Shown: positions 27,130 to 40,466 of the stretch, in pieces | Numbering within the stretch: the first letter of the stretch is position 1 | Layout: each line of letters starts with the position of its first letter | NCBI RefSeq assembly: GCF_001854245.1 | Contig: NZ_CP015381.1 | Coordinates: forward strand, 150,001-214,000 | Reading direction: 5' to 3' | Length of the DNA stretch: 64,000 nt | From: Desulfococcus multivorans | Lineage (GTDB): Bacteria > Desulfobacterota > Desulfobacteria > Desulfobacterales > Desulfococcaceae | Notes under the pieces: generated by a model | The model's database searches: none | What the model was told of the DNA's origin: nothing | Seen by the model: only the letters and a program-made list of their open reading frames with translations | Program-made: the position numbers and the translations under genes

Positions 27130-29544
27130 TCACGGCTGTATCGTTTCTCCCTGCTTCCGGCCCGTTCCGGAGATCGACGGCGTCAGACCTGCCGCAAATG
27201 CCGTACCATAGCAGAGGATCGCGGCGCCGAACACCCATGTTCCCCCGCCATAGACGGCGATCGACATGCCCAGCACCGGGCCGATCATGGATCCGCAGCC
27301 GTTGAGACCCCATGCCCAGGGGACCGCGCGGGTGTCAGCCGTTTTCAGGGCGGAGACCGCAAGGGGAAACGGCAGCCCCATGGCCGTCGCCAGGGGCGAG
27401 ATGAGAACCATGGCCAGGACCGTCCGAACCGCCGGATGCGCACCCATAAAAACCTTCAGCACGGGCGGGAGTGCGGTGATGTATACGACAAGAATGCCCG
27501 CCGTCAGCAGCGCCGCAAAGCCCGAGAATCGCAGCGTGCCGTCCCGTGACCGACGGGAGGTCATGCCGCCGCCCAGCCCTGCCATGGACAGAAACACCGC
27601 CAGGGTAACCGCCGTCGCCAACACGGGTTCGTTCAGAAACAGACGCAATTGTTCCATCACCGCGAATTCGGCAAGCATGAACCCCATCCCCAGCATGAAT
27701 ACCATGACGCCCGCTCGCCTGCGATCTTCTGTGGCCCTGAAACGGCGCAGCGGGAGCCATACGAAGAGAATGGAGATGACGATCCCCTGCAGGAGGGTCG
27801 CGGCGAGGACCGGCTCGGCAAATGAGAGCATCCCCAACGCACCGCTTTCCCGGAGAGAAAGGATCTCCATCAGCGTGGCGGGTTTGATGAAGTGTGAGAA
27901 ATAGGGCCGGTTGTCGAAAACCGGAGAAACGTCGAATTTATACCGGGCCGGAAATCGCTCCGAGGCGGAACCGAGGATTCCCAGGGCGCCGTCATGGAAG
28001 AGAGGGGCGTCGATCCGGTTCCAACGATTGGCCTCGGCGGGCTCGATTCCCGGAAACCAGACCGGATCGAAACGCCGGTCGGTGCAGAATGACCGGATTT
28101 CAGCGATATCTTTCGGTGTCAGCGGGCCGTTTGTGATCATCAGCTGGACGGTCCTGAGGCTCCGGATCATCACCAGACGATCTTCGGGATGCGTCACGCC
28201 GGACATGTGCAGCGCCGCCGCTGCCGTCGCCAAAAGCCGCAGGCATGCCCTTGGGGGCAGATCCGAGGGACCGCTCACGGAGAGAATCCCTCCGGACGAC
28301 AGCCGTGTGAGGGCCTCGCCGAACGCTTCCACGGTGTGGAGATGGTCGGGCGTCAGGGCGGAAGGGGCGGGATCCCCGATGACGATCAGATCGTAGCGGC
28401 GGGGGGCAGACCGCAGGAAGCCTCTCGGCGCGCCCACCGTCAGGTGAACGTTCGGCAATGCGAGATACCGGCCCGGTCCGCTCTTTCGGGTCTCTTCGAA
28501 GAGCGTCCGCCATCCTGGATTGGACAAAACGACATTCACGGCCCGTGCCTCTCCGGCGAAGGCCCTGGCGAGATGTTCCATGGCCGGGGCCTCCAGCACG
28601 AGCACCCGGGGCTGGGAAACAAGTCGGTAGGCCAGGGCTTCCGGGAGGTAGTCGAGATAGGTCGGCGCCTCGGTCCGCTCCGGCGTGGTCGGCAGCGGCA
28701 TGAAGGCTTCGCCGCCGTCGACGAATGCGCCCCACTGGGCCCCGACGCTGCCCTGGAAGGCGAGACTGAGGCCGGGGGCATATCGATAGGGAGCGAGACG
28801 GTTTCGGGTTACGGTGATCCTTCCAATCGGGGTGAAGATATCGGTCAAAATCTCCACACCCTCGGCACTGAGGGCGATGGATAGGGGTTTGTCCGGGGAC
28901 GTGATCAAACGGACGGCATGCTCCGGGTTTACGGCCGGCCCCAACAATGCCGCCGATACCAGGAGGGCGGCCCACCCCTTCCGATCCGGCATCACCATGA
29001 GCGCCGATGCTGCGAATCCCCCGCTCCACGGCAACCAGAGTCCCGCAGCCTCCGGCAGCCACAACGCCGGGAGGGCGCCAAGACATCCCGCGGCCGCACC
29101 CAGCAGATCGGCCCGATAAACCGAGCCCGCGATCGTCCCTCTTGCACTATAGGCCAGACCCACCCCGCAGGCTGCGGCCAGAAAGGGCAGAGACAGGACG
29201 AGGTAGAGGGCTGCGAGATGAAGCGCCTCGAAGGGCGACCAGACCCATTCTCCCGGAAAGACCGGGATGCGTTGGGACAGTTGGAAGCAGCACACCGTGC
29301 CTGTGGCGAACATGGCTGCAAATCCGGAGAACCACGCCTGGAAAGATCCGAGGAGCCGGGCGCGTTGCCGGGCGAGCAGGACCCCGCTCACCCCGTAGCC
29401 GAGCAGCGCGAGACTGAGGACCATAAACGCCAGGTGGTGGAATCGGGTGACGGCCAGGAGACGCACCAGCATGACCTCGTAAGCCAGCGCCGATCCCGAC
29501 AGCAGGAAAACAGAGGCGCTCAAGGTGGACGGCATGCCTTTCAT
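27130..29544 (-). CDS. Polytopic membrane protein with spermidine-synthase-like domain
   Basis: An 804-residue protein: seven or so N-terminal membrane segments (to about residue 215), a soluble Rossmann-like region (about 220-570) resembling a spermine/spermidine synthase domain (LVLEAPAMEHLARAF, YDLIVIGDPAP), then about seven more membrane segments. Such fused proteins are usually labelled spermidine-synthase-like transporters; the classical GGGDG SAM loop is replaced by VLEAPAM, so catalytic activity is doubtful. Its start overlaps the upstream methyltransferase gene by 4 bases (ATGA), indicating coupling. Confidence 0.7.
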   Translation of the reverse strand: MKGMPSTLSASVFLLSGSALAYEVMLVRLLAVTRFHHLAFMVLSLALLGYGVSGVLLARQRARLLGSFQAWFSGFAAMFATGTVCCFQLSQRIPVFPGEWVWSPFEALHLAALYLVLSLPFLAAACGVGLAYSARGTIAGSVYRADLLGAAAGCLGALPALWLPEAAGLWLPWSGGFAASALMVMPDRKGWAALLVSAALLGPAVNPEHAVRLITSPDKPLSIALSAEGVEILTDIFTPIGRITVTRNRLAPYRYAPGLSLAFQGSVGAQWGAFVDGGEAFMPLPTTPERTEAPTYLDYLPEALAYRLVSQPRVLVLEAPAMEHLARAFAGEARAVNVVLSNPGWRTLFEETRKSGPGRYLALPNVHLTVGAPRGFLRSAPRRYDLIVIGDPAPSALTPDHLHTVEAFGEALTRLSSGGILSVSGPSDLPPRACLRLLATAAAALHMSGVTHPEDRLVMIRSLRTVQLMITNGPLTPKDIAEIRSFCTDRRFDPVWFPGIEPAEANRWNRIDAPLFHDGALGILGSASERFPARYKFDVSPVFDNRPYFSHFIKPATLMEILSLRESGALGMLSFAEPVLAATLLQGIVISILFVWLPLRRFRATEDRRRAGVMVFMLGMGFMLAEFAVMEQLRLFLNEPVLATAVTLAVFLSMAGLGGGMTSRRSRDGTLRFSGFAALLTAGILVVYITALPPVLKVFMGAHPAVRTVLAMVLISPLATAMGLPFPLAVSALKTADTRAVPWAWGLNGCGSMIGPVLGMSIAVYGGGTWVFGAAILCYGTAFAAGLTPSISGTGRKQGETIQP

Positions 29545-30290
29545 GGCCTGCGGGTCAGGGGCACGAAGCGGACGGGCAGGATCTGGCGGGTCGTGAGGGC
29601 GCCGTCTTCATCCTTGGCCACCAGCACCAACTGCTGCACCGAGAAGGGACCGCCGACGGGGATGACCATTCTCCCGCCGTTTTTCAGCTGAGACAGGAGC
29701 GGCGGCGGAATGTGGTCGGCCGCCGCCGTCACGATGATGCCGTCGAACGGCCCCTTTTCTTCCCATCCGAAATAGCCGTCGCCCACCCTGAGGCTTACCT
29801 GATCGTAGCCCTCCGCCCGGAGCGTTTCAGCCGCCGTCCCGGCCAGAGGCCGGATGATCTCCATGGAGTAGACCTGCATCCCCATTTCCGCGAGCACGGC
29901 GGCCTGGTAGCCCGATCCGGTGCCCACTTCAAGGACGCGATCGCCGGGGTTCAGCGCCGCCAGATTGCTCATGAGGGCGACGATGTAAGGTTGGGAAATT
30001 GTCTGGCCGTACCCGATGGGGAGCGGCGTGTTGTCGTAGGCCCGGTCAGCGGATTCCGGAGGGACAAACCGGTGTCGCCTTACCGTCTTCATGGCCCGTA
30101 TTACCGCCGGATCCAGGCGTTGGGCGCCGATGGCCTTTCCGGTAGCGGCCACATCGGCCGCGATGGCCTCGACAAGCGCGGCCCGGGCCGCCGTGAACGC
30201 CTTTTCGTTCGCTGCTTCGGCGATTGCGGAATCGGGAACGGGAAAAAGCCAGACCCATGCTGTCAACGTGTAAAACAGTGTTCTGAACAT
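29541..30290 (-). CDS. pcm: Protein-L-isoaspartate O-methyltransferase with signal peptide
   Basis: A 249-residue PCMT. The core is complete: RRHRFVPPE, PIGYGQTISQPYIVALM, and the SAM loop VLEVGTGSGYQAAVLAEMG, ending with IPVGGP. PCMTs repair isoaspartyl residues in aged proteins. Unusually, the N-terminus (MFRTLFYTLTAWVWLFP then SAIAEA) is a hydrophobic signal peptide, so the enzyme would be exported or membrane-tethered; how SAM would reach it is unclear. It is coupled by a 4-base overlap to the membrane spermidine-synthase-like gene. Confidence 0.88.
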   Translation of the reverse strand: MFRTLFYTLTAWVWLFPVPDSAIAEAANEKAFTAARAALVEAIAADVAATGKAIGAQRLDPAVIRAMKTVRRHRFVPPESADRAYDNTPLPIGYGQTISQPYIVALMSNLAALNPGDRVLEVGTGSGYQAAVLAEMGMQVYSMEIIRPLAGTAAETLRAEGYDQVSLRVGDGYFGWEEKGPFDGIIVTAAADHIPPPLLSQLKNGGRMVIPVGGPFSVQQLVLVAKDEDGALTTRQILPVRFVPLTRRP

Positions 30291-30333
30291 GAGGATATCT
30301 ATCCTTACGCCGTCCTGATGTCCATATTCCTGA

Positions 30334-30483
30334 CTCGAGTTTCGACTTTCACAGGCCGTATCTTTCCGGTCACCATCATGAAAGTCGAAAGTTGAATTCC
30401 TGAAACGGGGCCCCGAGCAACGGCGGGCTAAAGAGCAGTTCCTGAACCATCATGAAAGTCGAAAGTTGAATTCCTGAAACGGG
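30334..30483. repeat. Dispersed inverted repeat plus a 38-bp direct duplication of its right end
   Basis: A full copy (CTCGAGTTTCGACTTTCACA to GAAAGTTGAA) spans 30334-30396. Its right arm plus flank, from ACCATCATGAAAG through CTGAAACGGG (30372-30409), is repeated exactly at 30446-30483. Confidence 0.8.
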
Positions 30484-30533
30484 AGCTTTTTTTGGCGGCT
30501 TGGGTCGGCCCCGTGTCCGAGACGCCCCCGGCA

Positions 30534-31694
30534 TCACAAATCCGAAGTTTTTCGCATCACCAACCAGCAAACCAGGCCTGCGACCCCGGAAGCGGCGGCC
30601 ATTATCCCCAATACCTGAATCTTGTCGTTCCAATTCAGTGAGCCGAACCACATGGCGGCGGCACCGGAGGTCATGAGGGAAAACATCAGAAAGGACGCGG
30701 CCGCTCCTGCGCCGCGATTGACCTGTTCCAGAACCAGGTTGTTGCTGGGGGGGCGGCTCAGTCCGGATGCAAAGGAGATGACAAACATCGGCAGGGCCAG
30801 ATCCCACGGGCTGTCCTGGGGGGTCAGTATGAGCCATGTCCCTCCGATGATCAATCCGATAAAACCCATTGTAATGATATCGCGGGAGGATATCAGCCGG
30901 TTCAACCGGGTGCAGACAAAGGCTCCGAGCATCAACGCCATGGCGTTGAAACCGAAGAAATACCCGTAAACCTGCTCGCTCAGGCCAATCTGCGTAATAT
31001 AAATATCCGATGAAGCTGCAATGAAGGAGAATATCGGGATGGAACCGAGAGATACCACGAGGGTCAACCCCATATACCGCCGGTTTCGGATCAGATGTCC
31101 GTAATTGGACAAAAACTTCGTTCGAGGTGTTTGAGAAGTCTGCCGGAGGGTTTCCGGCATTCGGTGCACGCCGAGAAAAGCGATGAGCCCCATCCCGCCG
31201 AGGATCACAAAAATCCACTGCCATGAGAACCTGGCGATGATCCATCCGCCGATCACCGGCGAAAGCATGGGCGCCAGCGCAACGACCACGCCCAGATACG
31301 CCAGCACCTTTTCCCGGTCCCGTGCGTCGAAGACATCCCTGGACACGGCGAGGGCGAGCGACGATGCGGAAGCCCCGCCTGCCGCTTGAATCATACGGAA
31401 AGCGATAAGGCTGATTGCATTGGGCGAAAGCGCGCATAGAAAACTGGCGACAACATAGAATCCGATACCGATTTTCAGCAGTGGTCGTCGTCCGAACCGG
31501 TCCGAAAAGGGACCGTACACCAACAGAAAACTACTGTAGACCACGAAAAAGCCCACCAGGGTCAGGTTGATGAACCAAAGGGGCTCCTGCCAGTTTCGGA
31601 CCAGAGACGGGATGGCCGGCAGATACATGCTCGTGGAGAGCGCGGGAAACGCCGTGAGCAGCGCCAAAAGTCCTATCCATTTTTTCATGGGCAT
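30534..31694 (-). CDS. Bcr/CflA-type multidrug efflux MFS transporter
   Basis: A 386-residue membrane protein with 12 predicted helices. Bcr/CflA family features: STSMYLPAIPSLVR in helix 1, the motif-A loop GPFSDRFGRRPLL, IQAAGGASASSLALAVSRD, and GGWIIARFSWQWIFVIL. The family exports drugs such as bicyclomycin or sulfonamides by proton antiport. The longer frame starts at 31724, but AAAAGGA before ATG 31694 (MPMKKWIG) favours the shorter form. Confidence 0.85.
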   Translation of the reverse strand: MPMKKWIGLLALLTAFPALSTSMYLPAIPSLVRNWQEPLWFINLTLVGFFVVYSSFLLVYGPFSDRFGRRPLLKIGIGFYVVASFLCALSPNAISLIAFRMIQAAGGASASSLALAVSRDVFDARDREKVLAYLGVVVALAPMLSPVIGGWIIARFSWQWIFVILGGMGLIAFLGVHRMPETLRQTSQTPRTKFLSNYGHLIRNRRYMGLTLVVSLGSIPIFSFIAASSDIYITQIGLSEQVYGYFFGFNAMALMLGAFVCTRLNRLISSRDIITMGFIGLIIGGTWLILTPQDSPWDLALPMFVISFASGLSRPPSNNLVLEQVNRGAGAAASFLMFSLMTSGAAAMWFGSLNWNDKIQVLGIMAAASGVAGLVCWLVMRKTSDL

Positions 31695-31855
31695 AATTCC
31701 GGGATCCTTTTCGAGTTCATCCATCAGTGCTCAGTTTCTCAGGCCACCGGCAGAAAAAAAGGGATGGATGTATCCGACAAGATCCCGAGGTTCTCGCATC
31801 TGCAAAAATAATGGCTGTTGAGGCGGTTCAGGGCGGCGCGACGGTGTTCGCCGAA

Positions 31856-32314
31856 CTAATCGCCGTGCTCCGGGGGCGGGGCTGAACGGTTTTTCAGGTA
31901 TTTGATCAGGGTCAGGATGTTTTCCCCGTTCACCGTTTCATACCGGACTTCGTCCATCAAGGATTTCAGGATAAAGATCCCCATGCCCCTTTCGGGGAGG
32001 GTTTCCACTTTCAACGGATCGAAGCAGAAAGGTGCCACCCTTGACAGGTTGAGGCTGTCTCCGTTGTCGCGGATCTTGAAGGTAACGTGGTCCGGGTGAA
32101 GCTGGAAATCCACTTCGACTGAATGTCCGGCTTCGGCGTGATAGGCGTGCTTGATAACGTTGTTCACCGCTTCGACGACACACAGCTCAAGTTGATAGCG
32201 GATGACCTTGTCGATGGGCAGCGTATCGGCGATGCCGCGGACGCTCCCACCGATCAGGGCAACATTTTCAAGCCTGCTTTCAATCATCAGCCTGATCATG
32301 CCCGCCGTTTTCAT
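31856..32314 (-). CDS. RsbW/SpoIIAB-like anti-sigma factor (serine kinase)
   Basis: A 152-residue GHKL ATPase-fold protein with the N-box VEAVNNVIKHAY (near 48), G1-type FKIRDNGD and a GMGIFILKSLMDEV lid. In partner switching such a kinase holds a sigma factor or other target and phosphorylates the STAS antagonist. It starts 3 bases after the STAS gene, its expected partner. No sigma factor gene is nearby, so its target is unknown. Confidence 0.85.
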   Translation of the reverse strand: MKTAGMIRLMIESRLENVALIGGSVRGIADTLPIDKVIRYQLELCVVEAVNNVIKHAYHAEAGHSVEVDFQLHPDHVTFKIRDNGDSLNLSRVAPFCFDPLKVETLPERGMGIFILKSLMDEVRYETVNGENILTLIKYLKNRSAPPPEHGD

Positions 32315-32317
32315 GTT

Positions 32318-32662
32318 TCAGGCCTTTCCGGAAAGTGCCCTGAGGGCTTCATCCTCTGATGAGAAAATATCGAACACCCGATTCATGCGGGTCAGGCGGA
32401 AAAGACTCATGACGCTTTCCTTCACGGCGCAGATCACCAGACGGCCGTCGCCCCCGATTCTCTTGAAGCCCGAGATGATGGCGCCAAGACCGCTGCTGTC
32501 GATAAAATCCACTTCGGAGAGGTTGAGAACAATCCGTCGATTCCCCGAGTCGATCCATTCTCCCAGTTTTTGCTTGAATTCCGTTGCCGCGGAAGCGTCA
32601 ATTCTTTTTTCCAGAGGTCGCACGATGAGGACATCCGCCGTATTTTTATGGTGCAGTTGCAT
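32318..32662 (-). CDS. STAS-domain anti-anti-sigma factor (RsbV/SpoIIAA-like)
   Basis: A 114-residue STAS protein. The phosphorylation site region VDFIDSSGLGAIISGF (near 50-65) is canonical. Phosphorylated by the anti-sigma kinase and dephosphorylated by a PP2C phosphatase, it would switch the anti-sigma factor's partner. It lies 17 bases after glgP and 3 bases before the RsbW-like gene. Confidence 0.88.
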   Translation of the reverse strand: MQLHHKNTADVLIVRPLEKRIDASAATEFKQKLGEWIDSGNRRIVLNLSEVDFIDSSGLGAIISGFKRIGGDGRLVICAVKESVMSLFRLTRMNRVFDIFSSEDEALRALSGKA

Positions 32663-32679
32663 GATTACCTTTCTGATAT

Positions 32680-35139
32680 CTACTTTTCTTTCAAGCCGTT
32701 TTTATTCCAAATCAAGCGATTGTAATCGGCAATGGCCCTGTCGCTGGAAAATTTTCCGCACCGGGCAACGTTGAGGATCGCTTTTTGGGTCCAGGTGGCC
32801 GGAGCCTGAAATTCCGCCTCTATCTTATCGTGAGCCTCGATGTATTGCATAAAATCCGGGAGATGAAAATACGGATCTTCGTTATTCATCACTCTATGGT
32901 AAATCCACTGAAAGAGCCCCCGCTCGGCAGCGCAGAACGTGTCGTCCCGAAAGGCATCCAGGACCCTGCGGATTTCCGGGAAACGGTGATAATAGTCCAG
33001 GGGACGATAGCGCTTTTGTTTCACCATCTCGGCGATCTCTTTCGCCTTCAATCCGAAAATAAAAATGTTCTCTTCCCCCACCTCCTCGAGCATCTCGACG
33101 TTGGCACCGTCCAGCGTGCCGACGGTCAGGGCGCCGTTCAGCATGAATTTCATGTTGCCGGTTCCGGAAGCCTCCCTGCCGGCCATGGAAATCTGTTCGC
33201 TCAAATCCGTGGCCGGTATGATTTTTTCAGCAAGAGAGACGCGGTAATCCGGCAGAAAAACCACCTTCAGGGCATCTCCGATCCGTTTGTCCTGATTGAT
33301 GACCTGACCGACGTTATGGATCAGCTTGATCATCTGTTTGGCGATCCAGTATCCGGGGGCGGCCTTGCCGGCAAAAATATGGGTTTTGGCGATCACAGGC
33401 TTTTTTTCGTCCCTGATGATCTGGAGATATTCATGCACGATCTGCATGATCTTCAGAAGCTGGCGTTTGTACTCATGAATCCGTTTGACGTGTACGTCGA
33501 ACAGGGAGTCGGGATCGACGGAAAGCCACACGGTGTCCGAGATGATGCCTGCCAGAATTTCCTTGTTCGCCCGCTTGATGTCGTGGAAGGCGTCCTTGAA
33601 AGCCTTTTGATCGGCCATGGGTTCCAGGCGCCGAAGCTGTCGGAGATCGGTAATCCAGGCGTCTCCAATGGTATCGCTGATGAGCCCTGCCAGCCGGGGA
33701 TTGGCTTCCAGAAGCCAGCGTCTCTGGGTAATGCCGTTCGTGATATTGACGAATTGCTCCGGCCGGAGCGCGTAAAAATCTGAAAAATTTTCGTTTTTCA
33801 GTATCTCCGTATGAAGCGCAGAGACGCCGTTCACGGAATGGGATCCAACCAGGGCCAGGTGGGCCATCCTGACCTGTTTGGTCTCACCTTCTTCGATGAG
33901 GGATATTCGCCTGATAAGATCGATATCCCCGGGATAAAGCGGCGCCACCTTGTCGAGAAATCGCCGGTTGATCTCATAAATGATCTGAAGATGGCGCGGA
34001 ATGACCTTCTCGAGGAGACCGACGGGCCATTTCTCCAGCGCTTCCGCCAGGACTGTGTGGTTTGTGTAGGCCAAGGTTTCCCGGGTGATCTCCCAGGCAT
34101 GATCCCAGGGAAGGGCATATTCGTCCACGAAAAGGCGCATCAATTCCGCAACCGCCAAGGAGGGATGGGTGTCGTTCATCTGGATGGCCACGCGTTCGGG
34201 GAAGCGATCAAAATTTTCGTGATCCCTGAGATAGCGGCGAATAATGTCCCGCAAGGCGCAGGCCACCAGAAAGTATTCCTGAACAAGGCGAAGTTCTCTC
34301 CCGGATTTGAGGGTGTCGAGAGGATAGAGCATTTTAGTGATGGTTTCGGAGGAGACCTTTTGTTCCACGGCCCGGAAGTAATCTCCCTCGTTGAAGATCT
34401 GGATATCGAAGTCCGCAGAGGAGCCCGCGCCGTAAAGCCGCAGCCAGTTCACCGTTTTTCCCCCGTACCCGACCACGGGAATATCGAAGGGAATCCCCAT
34501 GATGACCTTCCAGTCGAGCCACATGGGGTTGTATTCGCCCGCGCGATCCTGGAAGTGCTCTATCCGCCCGTGAATCGGGATGATGCATTTCTCGTCGGTG
34601 CGCTTGATTTCCCAGGGGTTGAGCTCCGCCAGCCAGTTGTCCGGCTTTTCCCTCTGGTAGCCGTTATCGATTTCCTGTTTGAACAAGCCGTATTCATAGT
34701 GGATCCCGTAACCGAAACCGGCAATGTCCAGGGTTGCCATGGAATCCAGAAAACAGGCCGCCAATCGTCCGAGTCCGCCGTTCCCGAGACCGGGATCGGT
34801 TTCTTGTTCCCGGACTTCCTCGATATCGAACCCCGCATCCGTCAAGAGTCCCTTGTAGCTATCGAACATGCCGAGGTTGTGGAGGGTATTGCCCATCAAT
34901 CGTCCAATGAGAAATTCCAGGGACAGGTAATAGACCCTTTTGGTTTTCGTCTCGCGATATCTGCGCTCCGTCTGCAGAATTTTTTCCGCCATCCGATCCC
35001 GCAGGGAAAATGCCGTGGCGAGAAAGAGGTCCCGGCCTTCCTTTGAAACGGGCTCCTTGCACAGAGAGCAGCGGAGATGGTAGTCCATTGATTTTTTTAA
35101 AGCGGCTTTCGAGTTCCCGAGAAGGCTTGGTTTCATCAT
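32680..35139 (-). CDS. glgP: Glycogen/alpha-glucan phosphorylase
   Basis: Releases glucose 1-phosphate from alpha-1,4-glucans using phosphate and PLP (GT35). The protein is 819 residues, the standard length. Signatures: YYLSLEFLIGR near 83, NGGLGRLAACFLDSMATL near 128 and the PLP-lysine region EASGTGNMKFMLNGALTVGT near 660. The start is ATG 35139 (MMKPS) behind AAAGGATATCA; the frame upstream overlaps the kinase gene and is not used. It sits inside a signalling operon, 58 bases after the hybrid kinase and 17 before the STAS gene. Confidence 0.95.
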   Translation of the reverse strand: MMKPSLLGNSKAALKKSMDYHLRCSLCKEPVSKEGRDLFLATAFSLRDRMAEKILQTERRYRETKTKRVYYLSLEFLIGRLMGNTLHNLGMFDSYKGLLTDAGFDIEEVREQETDPGLGNGGLGRLAACFLDSMATLDIAGFGYGIHYEYGLFKQEIDNGYQREKPDNWLAELNPWEIKRTDEKCIIPIHGRIEHFQDRAGEYNPMWLDWKVIMGIPFDIPVVGYGGKTVNWLRLYGAGSSADFDIQIFNEGDYFRAVEQKVSSETITKMLYPLDTLKSGRELRLVQEYFLVACALRDIIRRYLRDHENFDRFPERVAIQMNDTHPSLAVAELMRLFVDEYALPWDHAWEITRETLAYTNHTVLAEALEKWPVGLLEKVIPRHLQIIYEINRRFLDKVAPLYPGDIDLIRRISLIEEGETKQVRMAHLALVGSHSVNGVSALHTEILKNENFSDFYALRPEQFVNITNGITQRRWLLEANPRLAGLISDTIGDAWITDLRQLRRLEPMADQKAFKDAFHDIKRANKEILAGIISDTVWLSVDPDSLFDVHVKRIHEYKRQLLKIMQIVHEYLQIIRDEKKPVIAKTHIFAGKAAPGYWIAKQMIKLIHNVGQVINQDKRIGDALKVVFLPDYRVSLAEKIIPATDLSEQISMAGREASGTGNMKFMLNGALTVGTLDGANVEMLEEVGEENIFIFGLKAKEIAEMVKQKRYRPLDYYHRFPEIRRVLDAFRDDTFCAAERGLFQWIYHRVMNNEDPYFHLPDFMQYIEAHDKIEAEFQAPATWTQKAILNVARCGKFSSDRAIADYNRLIWNKNGLKEK

Positions 35140-35197
35140 TGATATCCTTTGCAAAGCAGCGTTACAGTCCTTGAGGCGTCGGTCGGCGATGGCCCCA

Positions 35198-38965
<3,768 letters not shown>

Positions 38966-39016
38966 GATCGCGACCTATATCCTTTCCGCCATGCGGCCTT
39001 GGCCGTCCCAGCGTCT

Positions 39017-40168
39017 CTATTCGACAACGATCGCCAACATTGCCTGATCGTCGTCGGCCGGACGATTTCCGGCGAACTGTTTCAGATCATCGACAATCGC
39101 GGTAAGGATGTCAGCCGGGTCATTGAGGGCCGCTGCGCTGAATTGCCGTATAAGACGATCTGTCCCGTAAAGATCTTCCGTTTCGCCTGCACGATCGGTA
39201 ATGCCGTCCGTATAAAACAACAGCCGGTCGCCGGGCTCAAGAGTCGTCTCGGTGACCGGAACGTGAGAATAGGGTTCGAATCCCATGAGAAATACGCCCT
39301 CACAAGGAATTTCGGCCGCTTTTTTTTCGGAGAGTCGATAACGGATCGGGAGGGGATGACCGGCGCGGGCAATCCTGAGATTCCGGGTGCGAGGATCGTA
39401 GACGGCGTAGATCGCCGTGACATGGCTCTCCATGTTCATTTTGCAAATGTTTTCGTTGAGGTAGGCGAGCATCCTGTCCGGCTTATCCAGGAACGTCGAA
39501 CAGGCCCGAAACAGCGCGGCGGTCATGCCCATCATGACGGTTGCCGGTGCACTGTGGCCTTCGGCGTCGGCCATCAGAACGGCCAGAAGGCCGTTGGGAA
39601 GTTCCAGGATATCGTAATAATCACCGCCGGCATATCGACTGGTTTCATAATGCACCGCCATTTTCAGGCCGTCGATTCGGGGCAGGTGATCCGGCAGGAG
39701 GTAGCGTTGAATCTGGGACACGATCTGCAGTTCATGTTCCAGCTCGTCCCGTTGCCGTTGTACCTCGCGGCTGAGCCGATGGATTGTCAGATGGGTGTTC
39801 ACCCGGGCGATGACTTCCTCGGGCTGGAAGGGCTTGGCAACATAGTCCACCGCCCCCAGTTGGAGTCCGCGCACCTTGTCTCCGGTATCGTCCAGCGCGG
39901 ACAGAAAGATCACCGGGATCTTCTGGGTGTCCGCATCCGATTTGAGCCGCCGGCACACTTCAAAGCCGTCGATTCCCGGCATCATGATGTCCAGCAGGAT
40001 GAGGTCCGGACGCGCCTTTTTCGCGATGGCGAGGGCCGTCTCCCCGTTTTTGGCGACCAGCAGCCTGCAGCCGAGCCGCTTCAGTGTATGCATGAGCAAC
40101 TGAAGGTTGGCCGGCTGATCGTCGACCAGGAGGATGGACTCCATGGTCTGATGCATTTCCGTCATCAC
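39017..40168 (-). CDS. Response regulator with PP2C (SpoIIE/RsbU-type) phosphatase
   Basis: A 383-residue protein: receiver domain (SILLVDDQPANLQLL, acceptor Asp in LILLDIMMPG), a coiled-coil linker (SREVQRQRDELEHELQIVSQ) and a PP2C/SpoIIE domain with metal ligands in AGGDYYDI, MADAEGHS and DGITD...DDQAML. It is the expected input phosphatase for the STAS protein encoded at the operon's other end. It is the first gene of the operon 40168-31856. Confidence 0.92.
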   Translation of the reverse strand: MMTEMHQTMESILLVDDQPANLQLLMHTLKRLGCRLLVAKNGETALAIAKKARPDLILLDIMMPGIDGFEVCRRLKSDADTQKIPVIFLSALDDTGDKVRGLQLGAVDYVAKPFQPEEVIARVNTHLTIHRLSREVQRQRDELEHELQIVSQIQRYLLPDHLPRIDGLKMAVHYETSRYAGGDYYDILELPNGLLAVLMADAEGHSAPATVMMGMTAALFRACSTFLDKPDRMLAYLNENICKMNMESHVTAIYAVYDPRTRNLRIARAGHPLPIRYRLSEKKAAEIPCEGVFLMGFEPYSHVPVTETTLEPGDRLLFYTDGITDRAGETEDLYGTDRLIRQFSAAALNDPADILTAIVDDLKQFAGNRPADDDQAMLAIVVE

Positions 40169-40224
40169 CCTCTCCCCATTATGCGACGCTCAACCGGAAG
40201 TCTGCCTGCGACACCCCGTCAACA

Positions 40225-40287
40225 TTCAGATTCGACTTTCATGATGGTAACCGGATAGATACGACCTATGAAAGTTCAAATTCAAAT
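40225..40287. repeat. Dispersed inverted repeat
   Basis: TTCGACTTTCATGATGGTAA followed by CCGGATAGATACGACCTATG and AAAGTTCAAATT. It is in the opposite orientation to the 30334 copy and lies just upstream of the RsbU-like gene, so it may be within its promoter or leader. Confidence 0.7.
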
Positions 40288-40466
40288 TATATCGTACCAC
40301 AACTATGGACCCAATTCCATATCTATAATAACAGGCACAAAAAGATCAACCCTTCGGGCGGATATCGCGGTGTCCCCGCATTTCGCCGCCAGATCGTCCG
40401 TTGGGGGGGCGAGACGGTCGAAAAAATTGATGGCGAAACGCCGCGACGGCATGGAAACAAAGCCGT

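Noticed and set aside
39270-39290. GGTTCGAATCCC, a tRNA T-arm-like string
   Set aside because: It lies inside the phosphatase coding region, with no acceptor stem or anticodon arm around it.
38999-40258. 419-codon plus-strand open frame
   Set aside because: It is antisense to the receiver-PP2C phosphatase gene, which has intact motifs; the antisense product shows none.
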